From the NCBI GenBank assembly GCA_963724195.1, contig CAVRTQ010000016.1, forward strand, positions 372,001 through 436,000: DNA of 64,000 nt. Direction: 5' to 3'. Shown in pieces: positions 46,216-56,138 of this stretch; position 1 is the first letter of the stretch, and each line of letters opens with the position of its first letter. Source of the stretch: Solirubrobacter sp963724195 (GTDB taxonomy: Bacteria > Actinomycetota > Thermoleophilia > Solirubrobacterales > Solirubrobacteraceae). Below the pieces are notes generated by a model that had not been told where the DNA came from, did no database searches, and saw only the letters and a list, made by a program, of their open reading frames with translations. Both the position numbers and the translations under genes were made by a program.

Positions 46216-47366
46216 GCATCCGCATCGACGCGGTATCGAAGGCCTACAAGAGCGGGCCGATGGCCGTGGACGGCGTGTCCCTGGAGGTCCGCGACGGCGA
46301 GTTCATGGTGCTCGTCGGGCCTTCCGGCTGTGGCAAGTCGACGCTGCTGAAGCTGATCGCCGGGATCGAGGAGGTGACGGACGGGCGCATCTTCATCGGC
46401 GACCGCGACGTCACCCTGCTGGACCCGCGCAAGCGCGACATCGCGATGGTCTTCCAGAGCTACGCGCTCTACCCGCACCTGTCCGTGCGCCAGAACCTCG
46501 GGTTCGGCCTCAAGCTGCGCAAGACGAGCAAGGCCGACATCGCGGCGCGGGTGGCCGACGTCGCGCGCATCCTCGGGCTCGACGAGATGCTCGACCGCAA
46601 GCCGGGTGAGCTGTCCGGCGGCCAGCGTCAGCGCGTGGCCATGGGGCGCGCGATCGTGCGCGAGCCGCAGGCCTTCCTGATGGACGAGCCTTTGAGCAAC
46701 CTCGACGCCAAGCTCCGCGTCTCCATGCGCGCGCAGCTCTCGCGGCTGCACGAGCGGCTCGGCGTGACCACGATCTACGTCACCCACGACCAGGTCGAGG
46801 CGATGACGCTCGGCCAGCGCGTGGCCGTGCTCCGCGGCGGCGTGCTCCAGCAGTGCGACACGCCGGAGACGTTGTTCGACCACCCGGCGAACCTGTTCGT
46901 GGCCGCGTTCATCGGCTCACCCGCGATGAACCTCGTGGAGGCGGACGGCGGGCGCTTCGGCACCTGCAGCGTGTCGTCGCCGGTCGAGGGCCGCTGCATC
47001 CTCGGCATCCGCCCGCACGATCTCAAGCTCGGCCCGGGCATCCCCGCGGTCGTCCAGGTCGTCGAGCGCCTCGGCACCGAGACCCACGTGGTCGCGGGCA
47101 TCGACGCGCCGCGGCTGCGGTCCGCCGCGCTCGCCGACGCGGTCGACGCCGCCGCGGTGGACGACGACATCCTGCTCGCCGAGGACGACCGCGCGTCGTT
47201 CACGGTCGTCCTCGACGCCCGCGCGCCGGTGGCGGTGGGCGATCGGATCGAGTTCACGGTCGACCCGGATCGCCTCCACCACTTCGACATCGACTCAGGA
47301 AACGCAGTTGATCTTGGGGCCCTCGCCGGGGGTCGCCGGGAAGTTGTCACGCCGCGCGGTGTCTGA
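46212..47366 (+). CDS. Sugar ABC transporter ATPase, MsmK/UgpC type
   Basis: 384 residues from TTG 46212 (TTGA overlap with nagA, GGAGG upstream). Walker A GPSGCGKST, Q-loop VFQSYALYPHLSV, signature LSGGQRQR, Walker B AFLMDEPLSNLD, switch THDQVEAMTLG. The C-terminal TOBE/MOI-like domain (about 240-365) contains LGIRPHDLKLGP. In streptomycetes one MsiK serves several sugar importers; here the ATPase is local to the operon. The last ~20 residues are beyond the usual end and overlap 72 bp with the convergent beta-propeller gene. Confidence 0.92.
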   Translation: MSIRIDAVSKAYKSGPMAVDGVSLEVRDGEFMVLVGPSGCGKSTLLKLIAGIEEVTDGRIFIGDRDVTLLDPRKRDIAMVFQSYALYPHLSVRQNLGFGLKLRKTSKADIAARVADVARILGLDEMLDRKPGELSGGQRQRVAMGRAIVREPQAFLMDEPLSNLDAKLRVSMRAQLSRLHERLGVTTIYVTHDQVEAMTLGQRVAVLRGGVLQQCDTPETLFDHPANLFVAAFIGSPAMNLVEADGGRFGTCSVSSPVEGRCILGIRPHDLKLGPGIPAVVQVVERLGTETHVVAGIDAPRLRSAALADAVDAAAVDDDILLAEDDRASFTVVLDARAPVAVGDRIEFTVDPDRLHHFDIDSGNAVDLGALAGGRREVVTPRGV

Positions 47367-48397
47367 GTTCGTGGTGCACAGCCGCTTGCCCACCAGCACC
47401 GGGCTGGTCGGGAACTCGAGCGGGCCGGTGTTGCGCAGCCGGTCGGCGCCGGCCGGGTTGCGGTAGAGCTCCACCGCTCGGCCCTTCTCGGTCACGACCG
47501 CGATCGCGTTGCGCTCGTTCGCGGCGACGAAGATGTTGTTCGTCGTCGTCGAGCACGATCCCGTCCGCGCCGTCCAGGTAGGGGTGCTGGACGAGCACGT
47601 TGTCCAGGCACAGCGTGTTCGCCGCGAACGTCGTGTCGCAGCCGGTCCGGGAGAGGATGCGCCCGCGGCGGTCGATGAACACGCGCCAGATCGCGCCGCG
47701 CGCCGTGTCGGCGATGAACAGCGTCCCGTCGCGTCCGAACGCGAGCCCGTTGGCGACGATGGCCTGCGAGCCGAGCGTGTTGGAGGCGGCGCGGCTGGTC
47801 TCCGTGATCGTGATCGTCCCGGGCGGGAGCCCGCGCACGTCACGGCCGACGCCGCCCGGGAGCGCGTCGCTGGCCATCGGCTGCACGCGGAACGCCTCCA
47901 CCGGCACGCGGTCGCGTCCGATCCGCCACACGCGGCCCTGACCGGTGCCGCCGTCGGAGACCCACAGCTCGCCCCGCTCGTCCCAGGCCACGCCGTTGGA
48001 GCCGGGAACGCCCTCGGCGTAGACCTCGGCCGTCGGCGGCGTCCGGTCGTTCGGCCGCAGGACCATGATCTTGCCGCTGTCGGCGATGTACAGCCGCCCG
48101 TCCGGGCCCGAACGCGAGCCCGGCCGGGTTGCACGGCGCGGGCAGGGTGCCGACCACGCCCGTCCCGGCCTTCAGCACCGGGCACGGCGCGCCCGTCACC
48201 CGGCCGGGCGCGTACAGCGCACCCCGCTTGTCGGCGGTCAGCCCTTCGATCCCGACGCCGGCGGGCGGCGTGAAGACGGTCGTCCAGGTCGCGTCGGGCC
48301 GCAGGGGACGCGGCCCGTCGTCGTCGTGACCGACGGCGGTGGTAGCGAGACCGGTCGCGGCGGCGAGGGTCGCGGCCGCGAGGAGTGTTCTCCGCAT
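47295..48397 (-). CDS. Secreted SMP-30/NHL-like beta-propeller protein (two frameshifts)
   Basis: Signal peptide MRRTLLAAATLAAATGLATT then AVG. Repeated propeller blades follow: GVGIEGLTADKRGALYAPG, GLAFGPDGRLYIADSGKI (across a shift), GSNGVAWDERGELWVSDGG, IVANGLAFGRDGTLFIADTA. Extra bases near 48113 and near 47545; corrected length 366. SMP-30-like proteins include lactonases and strictosidine-synthase-like enzymes; no specific metal ligand set could be assigned. Position between the sugar and polyamine operons gives no clear role. Confidence 0.65.
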
Positions 48398-48405
48398 ACC
48401 CCGTA

Positions 48406-49324
48406 CTACGTGAGCACGGGGTGAGCGGTTCTATCCGGCTCGGCGCGCATCGCGTCCCGTCGAGCGAGTCGCCTCTGCACCAGGACGTTGAGGCCCATCA
48501 GGACCAGCACCGCGATCAGCAGCATCGTCGCCAGCACGTTCACCTCGGCCGGCACGCCCTGGCGGGTCGCGCCGAAGATGAACAGCGGGAACGTCTGCGT
48601 CTGGCCCGCGTTGAACGACGTGATCACGTAGTCGTCGAAGGAGATCGCGGCCGCGAGCATCGCCGCGGCGGCGACGCCCGGGAAGATCAACGGGAGCGTG
48701 ATCTTCCGGAACGTCGTCCATTCGGTCGCCCCGAGATCCATGGCCGCCTCCTCGATGTGGCGGTCCATGCCCTCCAAGCGCGCTTTCACCGTCACCACGA
48801 CGTAGGAGACGGTGAACATCACGTGCGCGATCACGACCGTGACGAAGCCGGTGTTGATGTTCAGGGTGAGGAACATCGCCAGCAGCGCCGCGCCGAGCAC
48901 GACCTCCGGCGAGGACAGCGGCATGAACACGAAGAAGTCGACCGACGAGCGCCCGCGGAAGCGGTAGCGCACGAGCGCCATCGCCATGAACGTGCCGAGC
49001 GCGGTGGCGATCAGGGTCGAGATCATCGCGATCTCCACGCTGTTGGTCAGCGCCTTCGCCAGGTCCGGATCGGCGAACGGATCGGCCCAGTGGCGCAGGG
49101 TGAAGCCCTGCCAGGTGAAGTTGAACCGGCCCTGGTTGTCGTTGAACGAGAACAGGACGACGATGAAGACCGGAATGAACAGGTACAGCAGCGCGAGCAC
49201 CGACCACACGGCGAGCGCGCCGTGCCGGAGCTTGTCGCGGGACTTGGATCCGCCGCCCGTGGGCGGACCCGCGATCTCTTCCTCGACGGGCGCGGCCGGC
49301 GGCGGGTGCGGCTTCGACGGACAT
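48406..49324 (-). CDS. potC: Spermidine/putrescine ABC transporter permease PotC (one frameshift)
   Basis: About 305 residues: charged N-terminal tail, then six helices with LYLFIPVFIVVLFSFND and the EAA loop EEAAMDLGATEWTTFRKI then TLPLIFPG. One extra base near 49295 in the N-terminal tail splits it. Start ATG overlaps the potB stop (TGATG). Last gene of potABDC-type operon order potA-potD-potB-potC. Confidence 0.92.
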
Positions 49325-50189
49325 CAGATCGCCGCCTGGGTGAGGTTGCGGGCGCCGAGCACCCGGGCGTACAGGAAGATCCCGATCAGGATGAACAGCA
49401 TCAGCGTGAAGCTGAGCGCCGCGGCCTGCGGATAGTCGAGGATGTTCAGGAACTTCGACTGGATGACGTTGCCGATCATGTACTGCTGCGGCGTGCCGAG
49501 CAGCGCGGCGTTGATGAAGTCACCGCAGGCCGGGATGAACGTCAGCAGCGAGCCGGCGAAGATGCCCGGCAGCGCGAGCGGCACCGTCACCTTGCGGAAC
49601 GCCATGGCGCGGCTCGCGTACAGGTCGGTCGCCGCCTCGAGCAGGCGCGGGTCGATCTTCTCCAGCGCCACGTACAGCGGCAGCGCCATGAACGGCAGGA
49701 AGTTGTAGGTGATGCCGGCGATCACGGCCGTGCTCGACGCGAGCAGGCGCCCGTCGTCCGAGAGCACCCCGATCGTGCGGAAGAAGCTCACCACCGCGCC
49801 GTCGTCGGACAGGATCAGCTGCCAGGCCACCGTCCGCAGCACGTAGCTCATGAAGAACGGCAGGATGATCAGCAGCAGGATGAAGTTCTTCCAGCGGCCC
49901 GCGTGGAACGCCGTGAAGTAGGCCAACGGGAACGCGATGATCAGGCACAGCAGCGTCGAGATGCGCCGCGTACACGATCGAGCGGCCGAACTGCACCTTG
50001 TACTCGGAGATCGCGTCCCAGTAGTTGTGGAACGCCCACGTCAGCTCGTAGCCCTGCTCCGGGGTTGCCCGTCATCAGCGACACGCTGGCCTGGTTGAGC
50101 AGCGGATACAGGAAGAAGATGATCAGCCACAGCAGGCCCGGGCCGATGAACAGCCAGGGGAGCAGCTTGCGGCGCATGCGAAGGCTCAT
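49324..50189 (-). CDS. potB: Spermidine/putrescine ABC transporter permease PotB (two frameshifts)
   Basis: About 287 residues. MSLRMRRKLLPWLFIGPGLL opens the first helix. PotB features: YELTWAFHNYWDAISEYKVQ loop, LPFFMSYVLRTVAWQLIL, and the EAA loop LLEAATDLYASRAMAFRKVT then VPLALPG. Extra bases near 50065 and near 49970 shift the frame. Start overlaps the potD stop (ATGA). Confidence 0.92.
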
Positions 50190-51337
50190 GCTCCGGTCAC
50201 CTTCGCCATCGCTTCCTTCATCGTGCGCTCGTCGGCGTCCGACAGCGCCGGGTACGGATGCAGCTTGGCGCGGATCTCGTCCGACGGGAAGATCAGCGGG
50301 TTGTTGGCGATCTCGGGCTCGGTCTTCTCGACGATCTCCTTGACGCCCTTCACCGGCGAGAGGTAGTTCACGTAGATCGCCAGCGTCGCGGCCACCTCGG
50401 GCTCGTAGACGTAGTTCATCATCGTCTCCGCCGCGTAGATGTGCTCGGCCTTCGCCGGGATCATCATGTTGTCGGTGAAGAGCATCGCGCCCTCATCGGG
50501 GTAGATGAACTTCAGGTCCGGGTTGTCGCTCTGGAGCTGGACGATGTCGCCCGAGTAGGCGAGCGCGACCCAGATGTTGCCCTTGGCCAGGTCGGTCGAG
50601 TAGTCGTTGCCCGTGAAGCGCCGGAACTGGCCGGCGTCGGCGGCGGTCTGGATCTTCTCGATCGCGGCCAGGATCTGGTCGATCTTCGCGGTGGTCGGGT
50701 CCACGCCCATGCCGAGCATCGTGATGCCCGACGAGTCGTAGGCCTCGTTGAGCATCGTCACGCGGCCCTTGAACGCCGGGTCGAAGAGGTCGTTGACCGA
50801 GTTGAGCTCGCGCCCGGTCTTCTTCGGGTTGTAGCCCAGGCCCACGGCGCCCGACTGCCACGGCACCGTGTAGTCGCGCTTCTTGTCGTACGGGACCGAC
50901 TTGAGGTTGTCGACGAGGTTCGCGGTGACGTTCGGGATGTTCTTCTTGTCGAGCAGCTCGACGTAGCGGTTGCGCACCCACTTGACGCACATGAAGTCCG
51001 TCAGGGCGACGATGTCGCGCCCGATCGGCTGCTCGGCCGCCAGCTGCTGGCGCACCTTGCCGTAGAACTCGTCGTTGTCGTTGATGTCCTCGACGTACTT
51101 GACGTGCCCGCCGTACTGCTTGTCGAAGTCCTTGAGGACCTGCTTGTCGATGTACAGCGGCCAGTTCGAGAACGTCCAGTCGCCGATCGGGACCTTCTTG
51201 TGGGTGATCTCGGGGATCGGCGTCGCGGCCTTCTGGGCCTGCTCGAGCGTCCCCTCGATGCCGCAGCCCGCGAGCGCGTAGGCCAGCGCGAGCGACCCGC
51301 CGCGGCCGAGGAAGCGGCGCCGCGTGTGCTCAGCCAC
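50186..51337 (-). CDS. potD: Polyamine-binding lipoprotein PotD
   Basis: 383 residues, intact. The N-terminus combines a twin-arginine motif (TRRRFLG) with a lipobox (ALAGCG), suggesting Tat export and lipid anchoring. The PotD/PotF fold follows: FSNWPLYIDKQVLKDFDKQY, VVALTDFMCVKW, VPWQSGAVGLGYNPKKTG, YSGDIVQLQSDNPDLKFIYP, EGAMLFTDNMMIPAKAEHIY. The GTG start overlaps the potA stop by eight bases. Putrescine versus spermidine preference cannot be decided by eye. Confidence 0.93.
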   Translation of the reverse strand: MAEHTRRRFLGRGGSLALAYALAGCGIEGTLEQAQKAATPIPEITHKKVPIGDWTFSNWPLYIDKQVLKDFDKQYGGHVKYVEDINDNDEFYGKVRQQLAAEQPIGRDIVALTDFMCVKWVRNRYVELLDKKNIPNVTANLVDNLKSVPYDKKRDYTVPWQSGAVGLGYNPKKTGRELNSVNDLFDPAFKGRVTMLNEAYDSSGITMLGMGVDPTTAKIDQILAAIEKIQTAADAGQFRRFTGNDYSTDLAKGNIWVALAYSGDIVQLQSDNPDLKFIYPDEGAMLFTDNMMIPAKAEHIYAAETMMNYVYEPEVAATLAIYVNYLSPVKGVKEIVEKTEPEIANNPLIFPSDEIRAKLHPYPALSDADERTMKEAMAKVTGA

Positions 51338-52421
51338 GCTCCACCACGAACGTGTGCTCCGGCTTCCACACCAGCTGGACCTCGCGACCCACGGCCAGCC
51401 CTTCCGGCTCGGCGCCCTCCGTGTTCTGCGCGAACACGGTGAGCTCCTCGCCGCCGGCGGCCTGGATGACGTACTGGATCGAGACGCCCAGGAACGCGGC
51501 GACGACGATCTTGCCCTTGAGCACGTTGTGGCCGTCCGGGACGGGCTGGCCGGCCGGGAGCAGGGTGATCTTCTCCGGCCGCACGCCGATCTGCACGTCG
51601 CCCGTGCGTCCCGCGCACTCGGGCGCGTGGAGCTGGGCGCCGTCGTGGGTGTCCACGCGCTGGTCGCCGACGACCTTGGCCTCGATCAGGTTCGAGATGC
51701 CGAGGAAGTTCGCCACGAACGCCGTGCGCGGCCGTTCGTAGAGGTCGGTCGCGGAGCCGGCCTGCTCGATCTTGCCGCCGTTCATGACCGCGATCGTGTC
51801 GGCCATGCTCATGGCCTCTTCCTGGTCGTGCGTCACGTGGACGAAGGTGATGCCGACGTCCTGCTGGATGCGCTTGAGCTCGATCTGGAGCTGTTTGCGC
51901 AGCCGCAGGTCCAGCGCGCCGAGCGGTTCGTCGAGCAACAGGGCGCGCGGCCGGTTCACGAGTGCGCGCGCGAGCGCGACACGCTGCTGCTGGCCGCCGG
52001 AGAGCTGCGTCGGCTTGCGCTTGGCGAGGTGGCCGAGCTGCACGAGCTCGAGCGCCTCGTGCGCGCGCTTGAGCGCCTCCGACTTGCCGACCTTCTTGCG
52101 CTCGAGCCCGAACGCGACGTTCTTCTCCACGCTGAGGTGGGGGAAGAGCGCGTAGGACTGGAACACCGTGTTGACGTCGCGCTTGTACGGGGGATGCTGG
52201 GTGACGTCCGCGCCGCCGAGGAAGACCTTGCCCGCGGTCGGGTCCTCGAAGCCGCCGATCATCCGCAGCGTCGTCGTCTTGCCACACCCGGACGGGCCGA
52301 GCATGGCGAAGAAGCTCCCGCGCGGGATCGACATCGTGAGGTCGTCGACCGCCGTCATCTCCCCGAAGCGCTTGCTGACGCTATCCAGATGGATATCGGC
52401 CTCAGCCTGCGTTGCTGCCAC
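51330..52421 (-). CDS. potA: Spermidine/putrescine ABC transporter ATPase PotA
   Basis: 363 residues, GTG 52421 with AAGGAGCGAGG upstream. Walker A GPSGCGKTTT, Q-loop VFQSYALFPHLSV, signature LSGGQQQR, Walker B ALLLDEPLGALD, switch THDQEEAMSMAD, then a TOBE domain with IGVRPEKITLLPAG. First gene of the operon, divergent from the PucR gene. Confidence 0.94.
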   Translation of the reverse strand: MAATQAEADIHLDSVSKRFGEMTAVDDLTMSIPRGSFFAMLGPSGCGKTTTLRMIGGFEDPTAGKVFLGGADVTQHPPYKRDVNTVFQSYALFPHLSVEKNVAFGLERKKVGKSEALKRAHEALELVQLGHLAKRKPTQLSGGQQQRVALARALVNRPRALLLDEPLGALDLRLRKQLQIELKRIQQDVGITFVHVTHDQEEAMSMADTIAVMNGGKIEQAGSATDLYERPRTAFVANFLGISNLIEAKVVGDQRVDTHDGAQLHAPECAGRTGDVQIGVRPEKITLLPAGQPVPDGHNVLKGKIVVAAFLGVSIQYVIQAAGGEELTVFAQNTEGAEPEGLAVGREVQLVWKPEHTFVVERG

Positions 52422-52459
52422 CCTCGCTCCTTCCGTCTGACCGATGCTCACCCTTCCGG

Positions 52460-52478
52460 TTGCACGGGACCGTCGCAA
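52460..52478. promoter_or_regulatory. Inverted repeat in the potA/pucR divergent promoter
   Basis: TTGCACGG (52460-52467) faces CCGTcGCAA (52470-52478) with one bulged base. It lies midway between the two divergent starts and is the only dyad I see there. Assignment as a PucR operator is a guess from position. Confidence 0.35.
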
Positions 52479-52523
52479 TGGACACTGGGTCGGATCTTCC
52501 GCCATCATGGGTGACACATCGTC

Positions 52524-54161
52524 ATGCTGAGCCTCGCCGACGTGCTCGATCTGCCCGTCGTCCGGCGCGCGTTGCCTGAGGTCGTGATCGGGCAAACGGC
52601 TCTGGACCGCGACATTCGCTGGGCGCACGTGATCGAGATGCCCGAACCTGACGATCTGTTGAAGGGCGGCGAGCTCGTGCTCACCACCGGGCTCGGCGCG
52701 AGCGCGGATCCGGCGGCCTGGACGGCGTCGCTGGTCGGGCAGGGGATGGCCGCGCTGGCCGTGGAGCTGGGATCGACGTGGCGGGACGTCCCGCCGACCG
52801 TGGTCGCCGGCTGCGCGCGGGCCGGCGTGCCCGTGATCGCGTTTCACCGCCCGGTGCGGTTCATCGAGATCACCGAGAGCGTGCACGGGGCGGTGGTCAA
52901 CGCCCAGTTCGCGCTGCTCGCGCGCGGGGAGGAGATCCACCGGCGCTTCACCGAGCTGATCCTGCGCGGGCGCGGCGTGCCCGAGATCCTCGCGGAGCTG
53001 TGCGCGGCCGTGAAGAACCCGGTGCTGCTCGAGGACGCCGGCGGGTCGCTCGTCTACTACGTGAGCGGGCCGCCGGGTGACGACCTCGCGCTGAGCGCGT
53101 GGGCGGACGTGCACCGCGCCGAGGACCGCGGCGAGGTGGCCGAGGGCGTGTTCGCGGCCGAGGTGCGGCTGCTGGACTCGAGCTGGGGGCGGCTGATGGC
53201 GCTCTCGCTGGAGAACCGGCTCGACGCGTTCGACCGCGTGGCCGTGGAGCGCGCCGCGCTCGCCGTGGCCATCGACCTGCTCTCCCAGCAGCACGACGAG
53301 CAGCTCCGCGCCCGTTCCCGCGGCGCGTTCCTGTCCGAGCTGTCGGACGGGCGGGTGGAGGAGCACGACGCGCGCCGGCGCGCCGAGGCGCTCGGCTTCC
53401 CGGGCACCGGCCGCGGCGCGCTGCTGCCCGTGGTCGCGGCCTGGCGGCGCCCGGCGTACGCGCGAGGGAGGGCGCGCGGCGACTCGCCCGGCGACCTCGC
53501 GAGCGTCGCGGACGGCGTCACCTGGACGCGGCTCTCGGGCGACCTGCGCACCGCGCTGGCCTCGACCGGCCTCTCCGTGCTGCTCGGCCCGCGCGACGTG
53601 GACCTGCTCGTCCTGCTCGCGCTCGGCGCCCGCGGCTACGACGAGGCGCTGGTGGAGCACGTCGCGCACCTCTTCCACGGCGCGCTGGACCGGCACGGGC
53701 TGGGTCCGGCGGACGCGGCGCTGGCCGTCGGCGGCGTCGCGGACTCGTGGGCCGCGGCGGGGCAGGGCCTGCGGCGCGTGCGCCGCTCGGCGGGCGCGGC
53801 CACGTCGATGGCCGTCAAACGCTGGTACGACGCGCGCCGTCCCGGCCTCGCCGACCTCCTGCACGAGCTGCGCGACACGCCGGAGCTGGAGACGTTCGTC
53901 GAGGAGCAACTCGGCCCGCTGATCGCGGACGGCTCACCCCGCACGCGGGTCCTGCTCGAGACCTTGGAGGCGTATCTGGCGGCGGGCGGCCGGAAGGCCG
54001 AGGCCGCACGGGCGCTGCACCTGGAACGCCAGTCGCTGTACCTGCGCCTGCACCGGATCGAGGAGGCGCTCGGCGTCTCCCTCGACGACGAGGACGTCGT
54101 CCTCGGCCTGCACCTGGCCGTCCGCGCGCGCCGCTTCCGCCGCGGGGCTAGATCAACGTAG
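52524..54161 (+). CDS. PucR-family transcriptional regulator
   Basis: 545 residues. N-terminal PucR domain (about 5-125: LSLADVLDLPVVRRALPEVV, ADPAAWTASLVGQGMAALAV). The middle contains a GGDEF-like degenerate segment. The C-terminal PucR helix-turn-helix is LLETLEAYLAAGGRKAEAAR then ALHLERQSLYLRLHRIEEAL. Divergent from potADBC and followed by amine-catabolic genes, so it probably senses a polyamine or nitrogen signal (inference). It ends with a 14-bp antisense overlap with the next gene. Confidence 0.9.
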   Translation: MLSLADVLDLPVVRRALPEVVIGQTALDRDIRWAHVIEMPEPDDLLKGGELVLTTGLGASADPAAWTASLVGQGMAALAVELGSTWRDVPPTVVAGCARAGVPVIAFHRPVRFIEITESVHGAVVNAQFALLARGEEIHRRFTELILRGRGVPEILAELCAAVKNPVLLEDAGGSLVYYVSGPPGDDLALSAWADVHRAEDRGEVAEGVFAAEVRLLDSSWGRLMALSLENRLDAFDRVAVERAALAVAIDLLSQQHDEQLRARSRGAFLSELSDGRVEEHDARRRAEALGFPGTGRGALLPVVAAWRRPAYARGRARGDSPGDLASVADGVTWTRLSGDLRTALASTGLSVLLGPRDVDLLVLLALGARGYDEALVEHVAHLFHGALDRHGLGPADAALAVGGVADSWAAAGQGLRRVRRSAGAATSMAVKRWYDARRPGLADLLHELRDTPELETFVEEQLGPLIADGSPRTRVLLETLEAYLAAGGRKAEAARALHLERQSLYLRLHRIEEALGVSLDDEDVVLGLHLAVRARRFRRGARST

Positions 54162-54600
54162 AGTCGGCGGTCGCCGGCGCCGGCGGCTCGTCCGTGGTGC
54201 GCGGGCCGACGAGGACGAAGCCCGAAGGCCACCCGTCGCCGCGCGTGACGGTCCGTCGGGTGAGCCGGTCGGCGCTGAGCTCGGTGATCTCGACGGCGCC
54301 GGGCGCGAGGACGCGCTCGACGAACGCGACGCGGCCGCCGCCGTAGAGCGCGATCGCGCCGATGCTCGGCGTGCGCTCCACCCGCTTGCGGGTCCAGTCC
54401 CCAGGTTTGATGTGGGTCGTGAACAGCTGGTTCACGCGGAACGCGACGTACGACTCGCCGAGCGCGCACGGCGCGGCGCAGGCGCGGTAGCCATACAGCG
54501 ACCGCGCCTTCTCCGGCCCGGTCTCGTCCTTGACGTCGGGCCAGCTGAGCAGCATCGTCGCGCCCACCACCGCCAACACCGCCAGTGCGATCCATCGCAT
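54148..54600 (-). CDS. Membrane-anchored or secreted protein, unknown
   Basis: 150 residues from ATG 54600 (a TTG start further up would add 13). An N-terminal hydrophobic segment (WIALAVLAVVGATMLLSW) is followed by a soluble part with a Cys pair (ACAAPCALGES) and beta-rich stretches. The last 14 bp overlap the pucR 3' end. No family recognised. Confidence 0.55.
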   Translation of the reverse strand: MRWIALAVLAVVGATMLLSWPDVKDETGPEKARSLYGYRACAAPCALGESYVAFRVNQLFTTHIKPGDWTRKRVERTPSIGAIALYGGGRVAFVERVLAPGAVEITELSADRLTRRTVTRGDGWPSGFVLVGPRTTDEPPAPATADSTLI

Positions 54601-54731
54601 CACGAGACGAATGGTGTTCCCCGGTCGGATTTGCGACAAGCGGCCAATTCGTCCATCTGACGGAGTGTCGGCGGCAGCCGGTCGGGACGCGACGTTCCGC
54701 CTATTGCGGGGCGCCGTGAGGCCGGGCGAGC

Positions 54732-56138
54732 ATGAAGCCCATGACTGTGCCTGACACGGTGGGGATCGAGTCGCTCCAGGAGCAGGCGCACCGGCACCTG
54801 CTGATGCACTTCACGCGCAACGGCGCGTTCGGGCCGGGCGGGAAGCCGCTGCTCGTGCTCGAGCGGGGCGAGGGCGCCTACGTCTTCGACACCGAGGGCA
54901 ACCGCTATTTCGACGGTCTGAGCTCCTTGTTCTGCTGCCAGATCGGCTACTCGTACGGCGAGGAGATGGCGTCGGTGGCGTCGGCGCAGATGTCGACGCT
55001 CGCGTTCAACACGAACTGGGCGACCGCGCACCCGCCGTCGATCAAGCTCGCGGCGGCGCTGGCCGAGCGCGCGCCCGGCGACCTGAACCGCGTGTTCTTC
55101 ACCAACGGCGGCAGCGAATCGGTGGAAGCCGCCTGGAAGATCGTGCGCCAGCACTACCTGGCCAAGGGCGAGCCGCAGCGCACGAAGGCGATCGCGCGCG
55201 AGATCGCGTACCACGGGGTCACGCTGGGCGCGCTGAGCTTCACGGGCGTGCGGCCGATGAAGGAGCCGTTCGGCGCCGCGCCGATCCCGGTCACGCGGAT
55301 CGTCAACACCAACCGCTACCGCGATCCCGAAGCGCAGGACGAGGCCGCGTTCTGCGCCCGTCTGCTCGCGGACGCCGAGCGGACCATCCTCGAAGCCGGC
55401 CCGGAGACGGTGGCGATGCTGATCGCCGAACCCGTCCAGAACGCGGGCGGCTGCCTCGTCCCGCCCGAGGGCTACTGGCCCGGCCTGCGCGCGCTGTGCG
55501 ACCAGTACGGGATCGCGCTGGTGGCCGACGAGGTCATCACGGGCTTCGGGCGCATCGGCGAGTGGTTCGCGTCCTCGCGCTACGGCGTCGCGCCGGACCT
55601 GATCACGTGCGCGAAGGGCATCACGTCCGCCTACGCGCCGATGGGCGCCGTGATCGTCAGCGACAAGATCGCCGAGCCGCTGTACGAGGACGGCCGGATG
55701 CTCATGCACGGCATCACGTTCGCCGGGCATCCCGTGGCGGCCGCGATCGCGCACCGCAACATCGAGATCTTCGAGCGCGAGGGCGTGCTGGAGAACGTCC
55801 GGGAGCTCGAGCCCTACATGGGCGAGCTGCTGGAGGGCATCAAGTCCCGCGTGCCGATGGTCGGCGACGTCCGCGGCGCCGGGTTCTTCTGGGCGCTGGA
55901 GCTGGTGCGCGACGCCGAGGAGTCGCGGTTCTCGGCCGAGGAGCGCGAGAAGCTGCTGCGCGGCTTCCTCTCCGGCCGGCTGCTGGAGGAGGGCCTGATC
56001 GCCCGGCCGGACGACCGCGGCGACGCCGTCCTGCACCTCGCGCCCCCGCTCATCAGCACCCGCGCGGAGCTCGAGGAGATGGCCGCGAAGACCGAGGCCG
56101 TGCTGGCCGACGCGTCCGAGCGGTTCTACGTGGGCTGA
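54732..56138 (+). CDS. Class III aminotransferase (polyamine/omega-amino acid type)
   Basis: 468 residues, intact. VFDTEGNRYFDGLSSLFCCQ, FFTNGGSESVEAAWKIVRQH, ALVADEVITGFGRIGEWFAS and the PLP Lys in ITCAKGITSAYAPMGAVIVS are diagnostic of omega-amino acid:pyruvate or putrescine aminotransferases. With the oxidase downstream and potABCD upstream it probably removes an amino group from putrescine or a derivative. Exact substrate is inferred. The stop overlaps the next ATG by one base. Confidence 0.88.
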   Translation: MKPMTVPDTVGIESLQEQAHRHLLMHFTRNGAFGPGGKPLLVLERGEGAYVFDTEGNRYFDGLSSLFCCQIGYSYGEEMASVASAQMSTLAFNTNWATAHPPSIKLAAALAERAPGDLNRVFFTNGGSESVEAAWKIVRQHYLAKGEPQRTKAIAREIAYHGVTLGALSFTGVRPMKEPFGAAPIPVTRIVNTNRYRDPEAQDEAAFCARLLADAERTILEAGPETVAMLIAEPVQNAGGCLVPPEGYWPGLRALCDQYGIALVADEVITGFGRIGEWFASSRYGVAPDLITCAKGITSAYAPMGAVIVSDKIAEPLYEDGRMLMHGITFAGHPVAAAIAHRNIEIFEREGVLENVRELEPYMGELLEGIKSRVPMVGDVRGAGFFWALELVRDAEESRFSAEEREKLLRGFLSGRLLEEGLIARPDDRGDAVLHLAPPLISTRAELEEMAAKTEAVLADASERFYVG

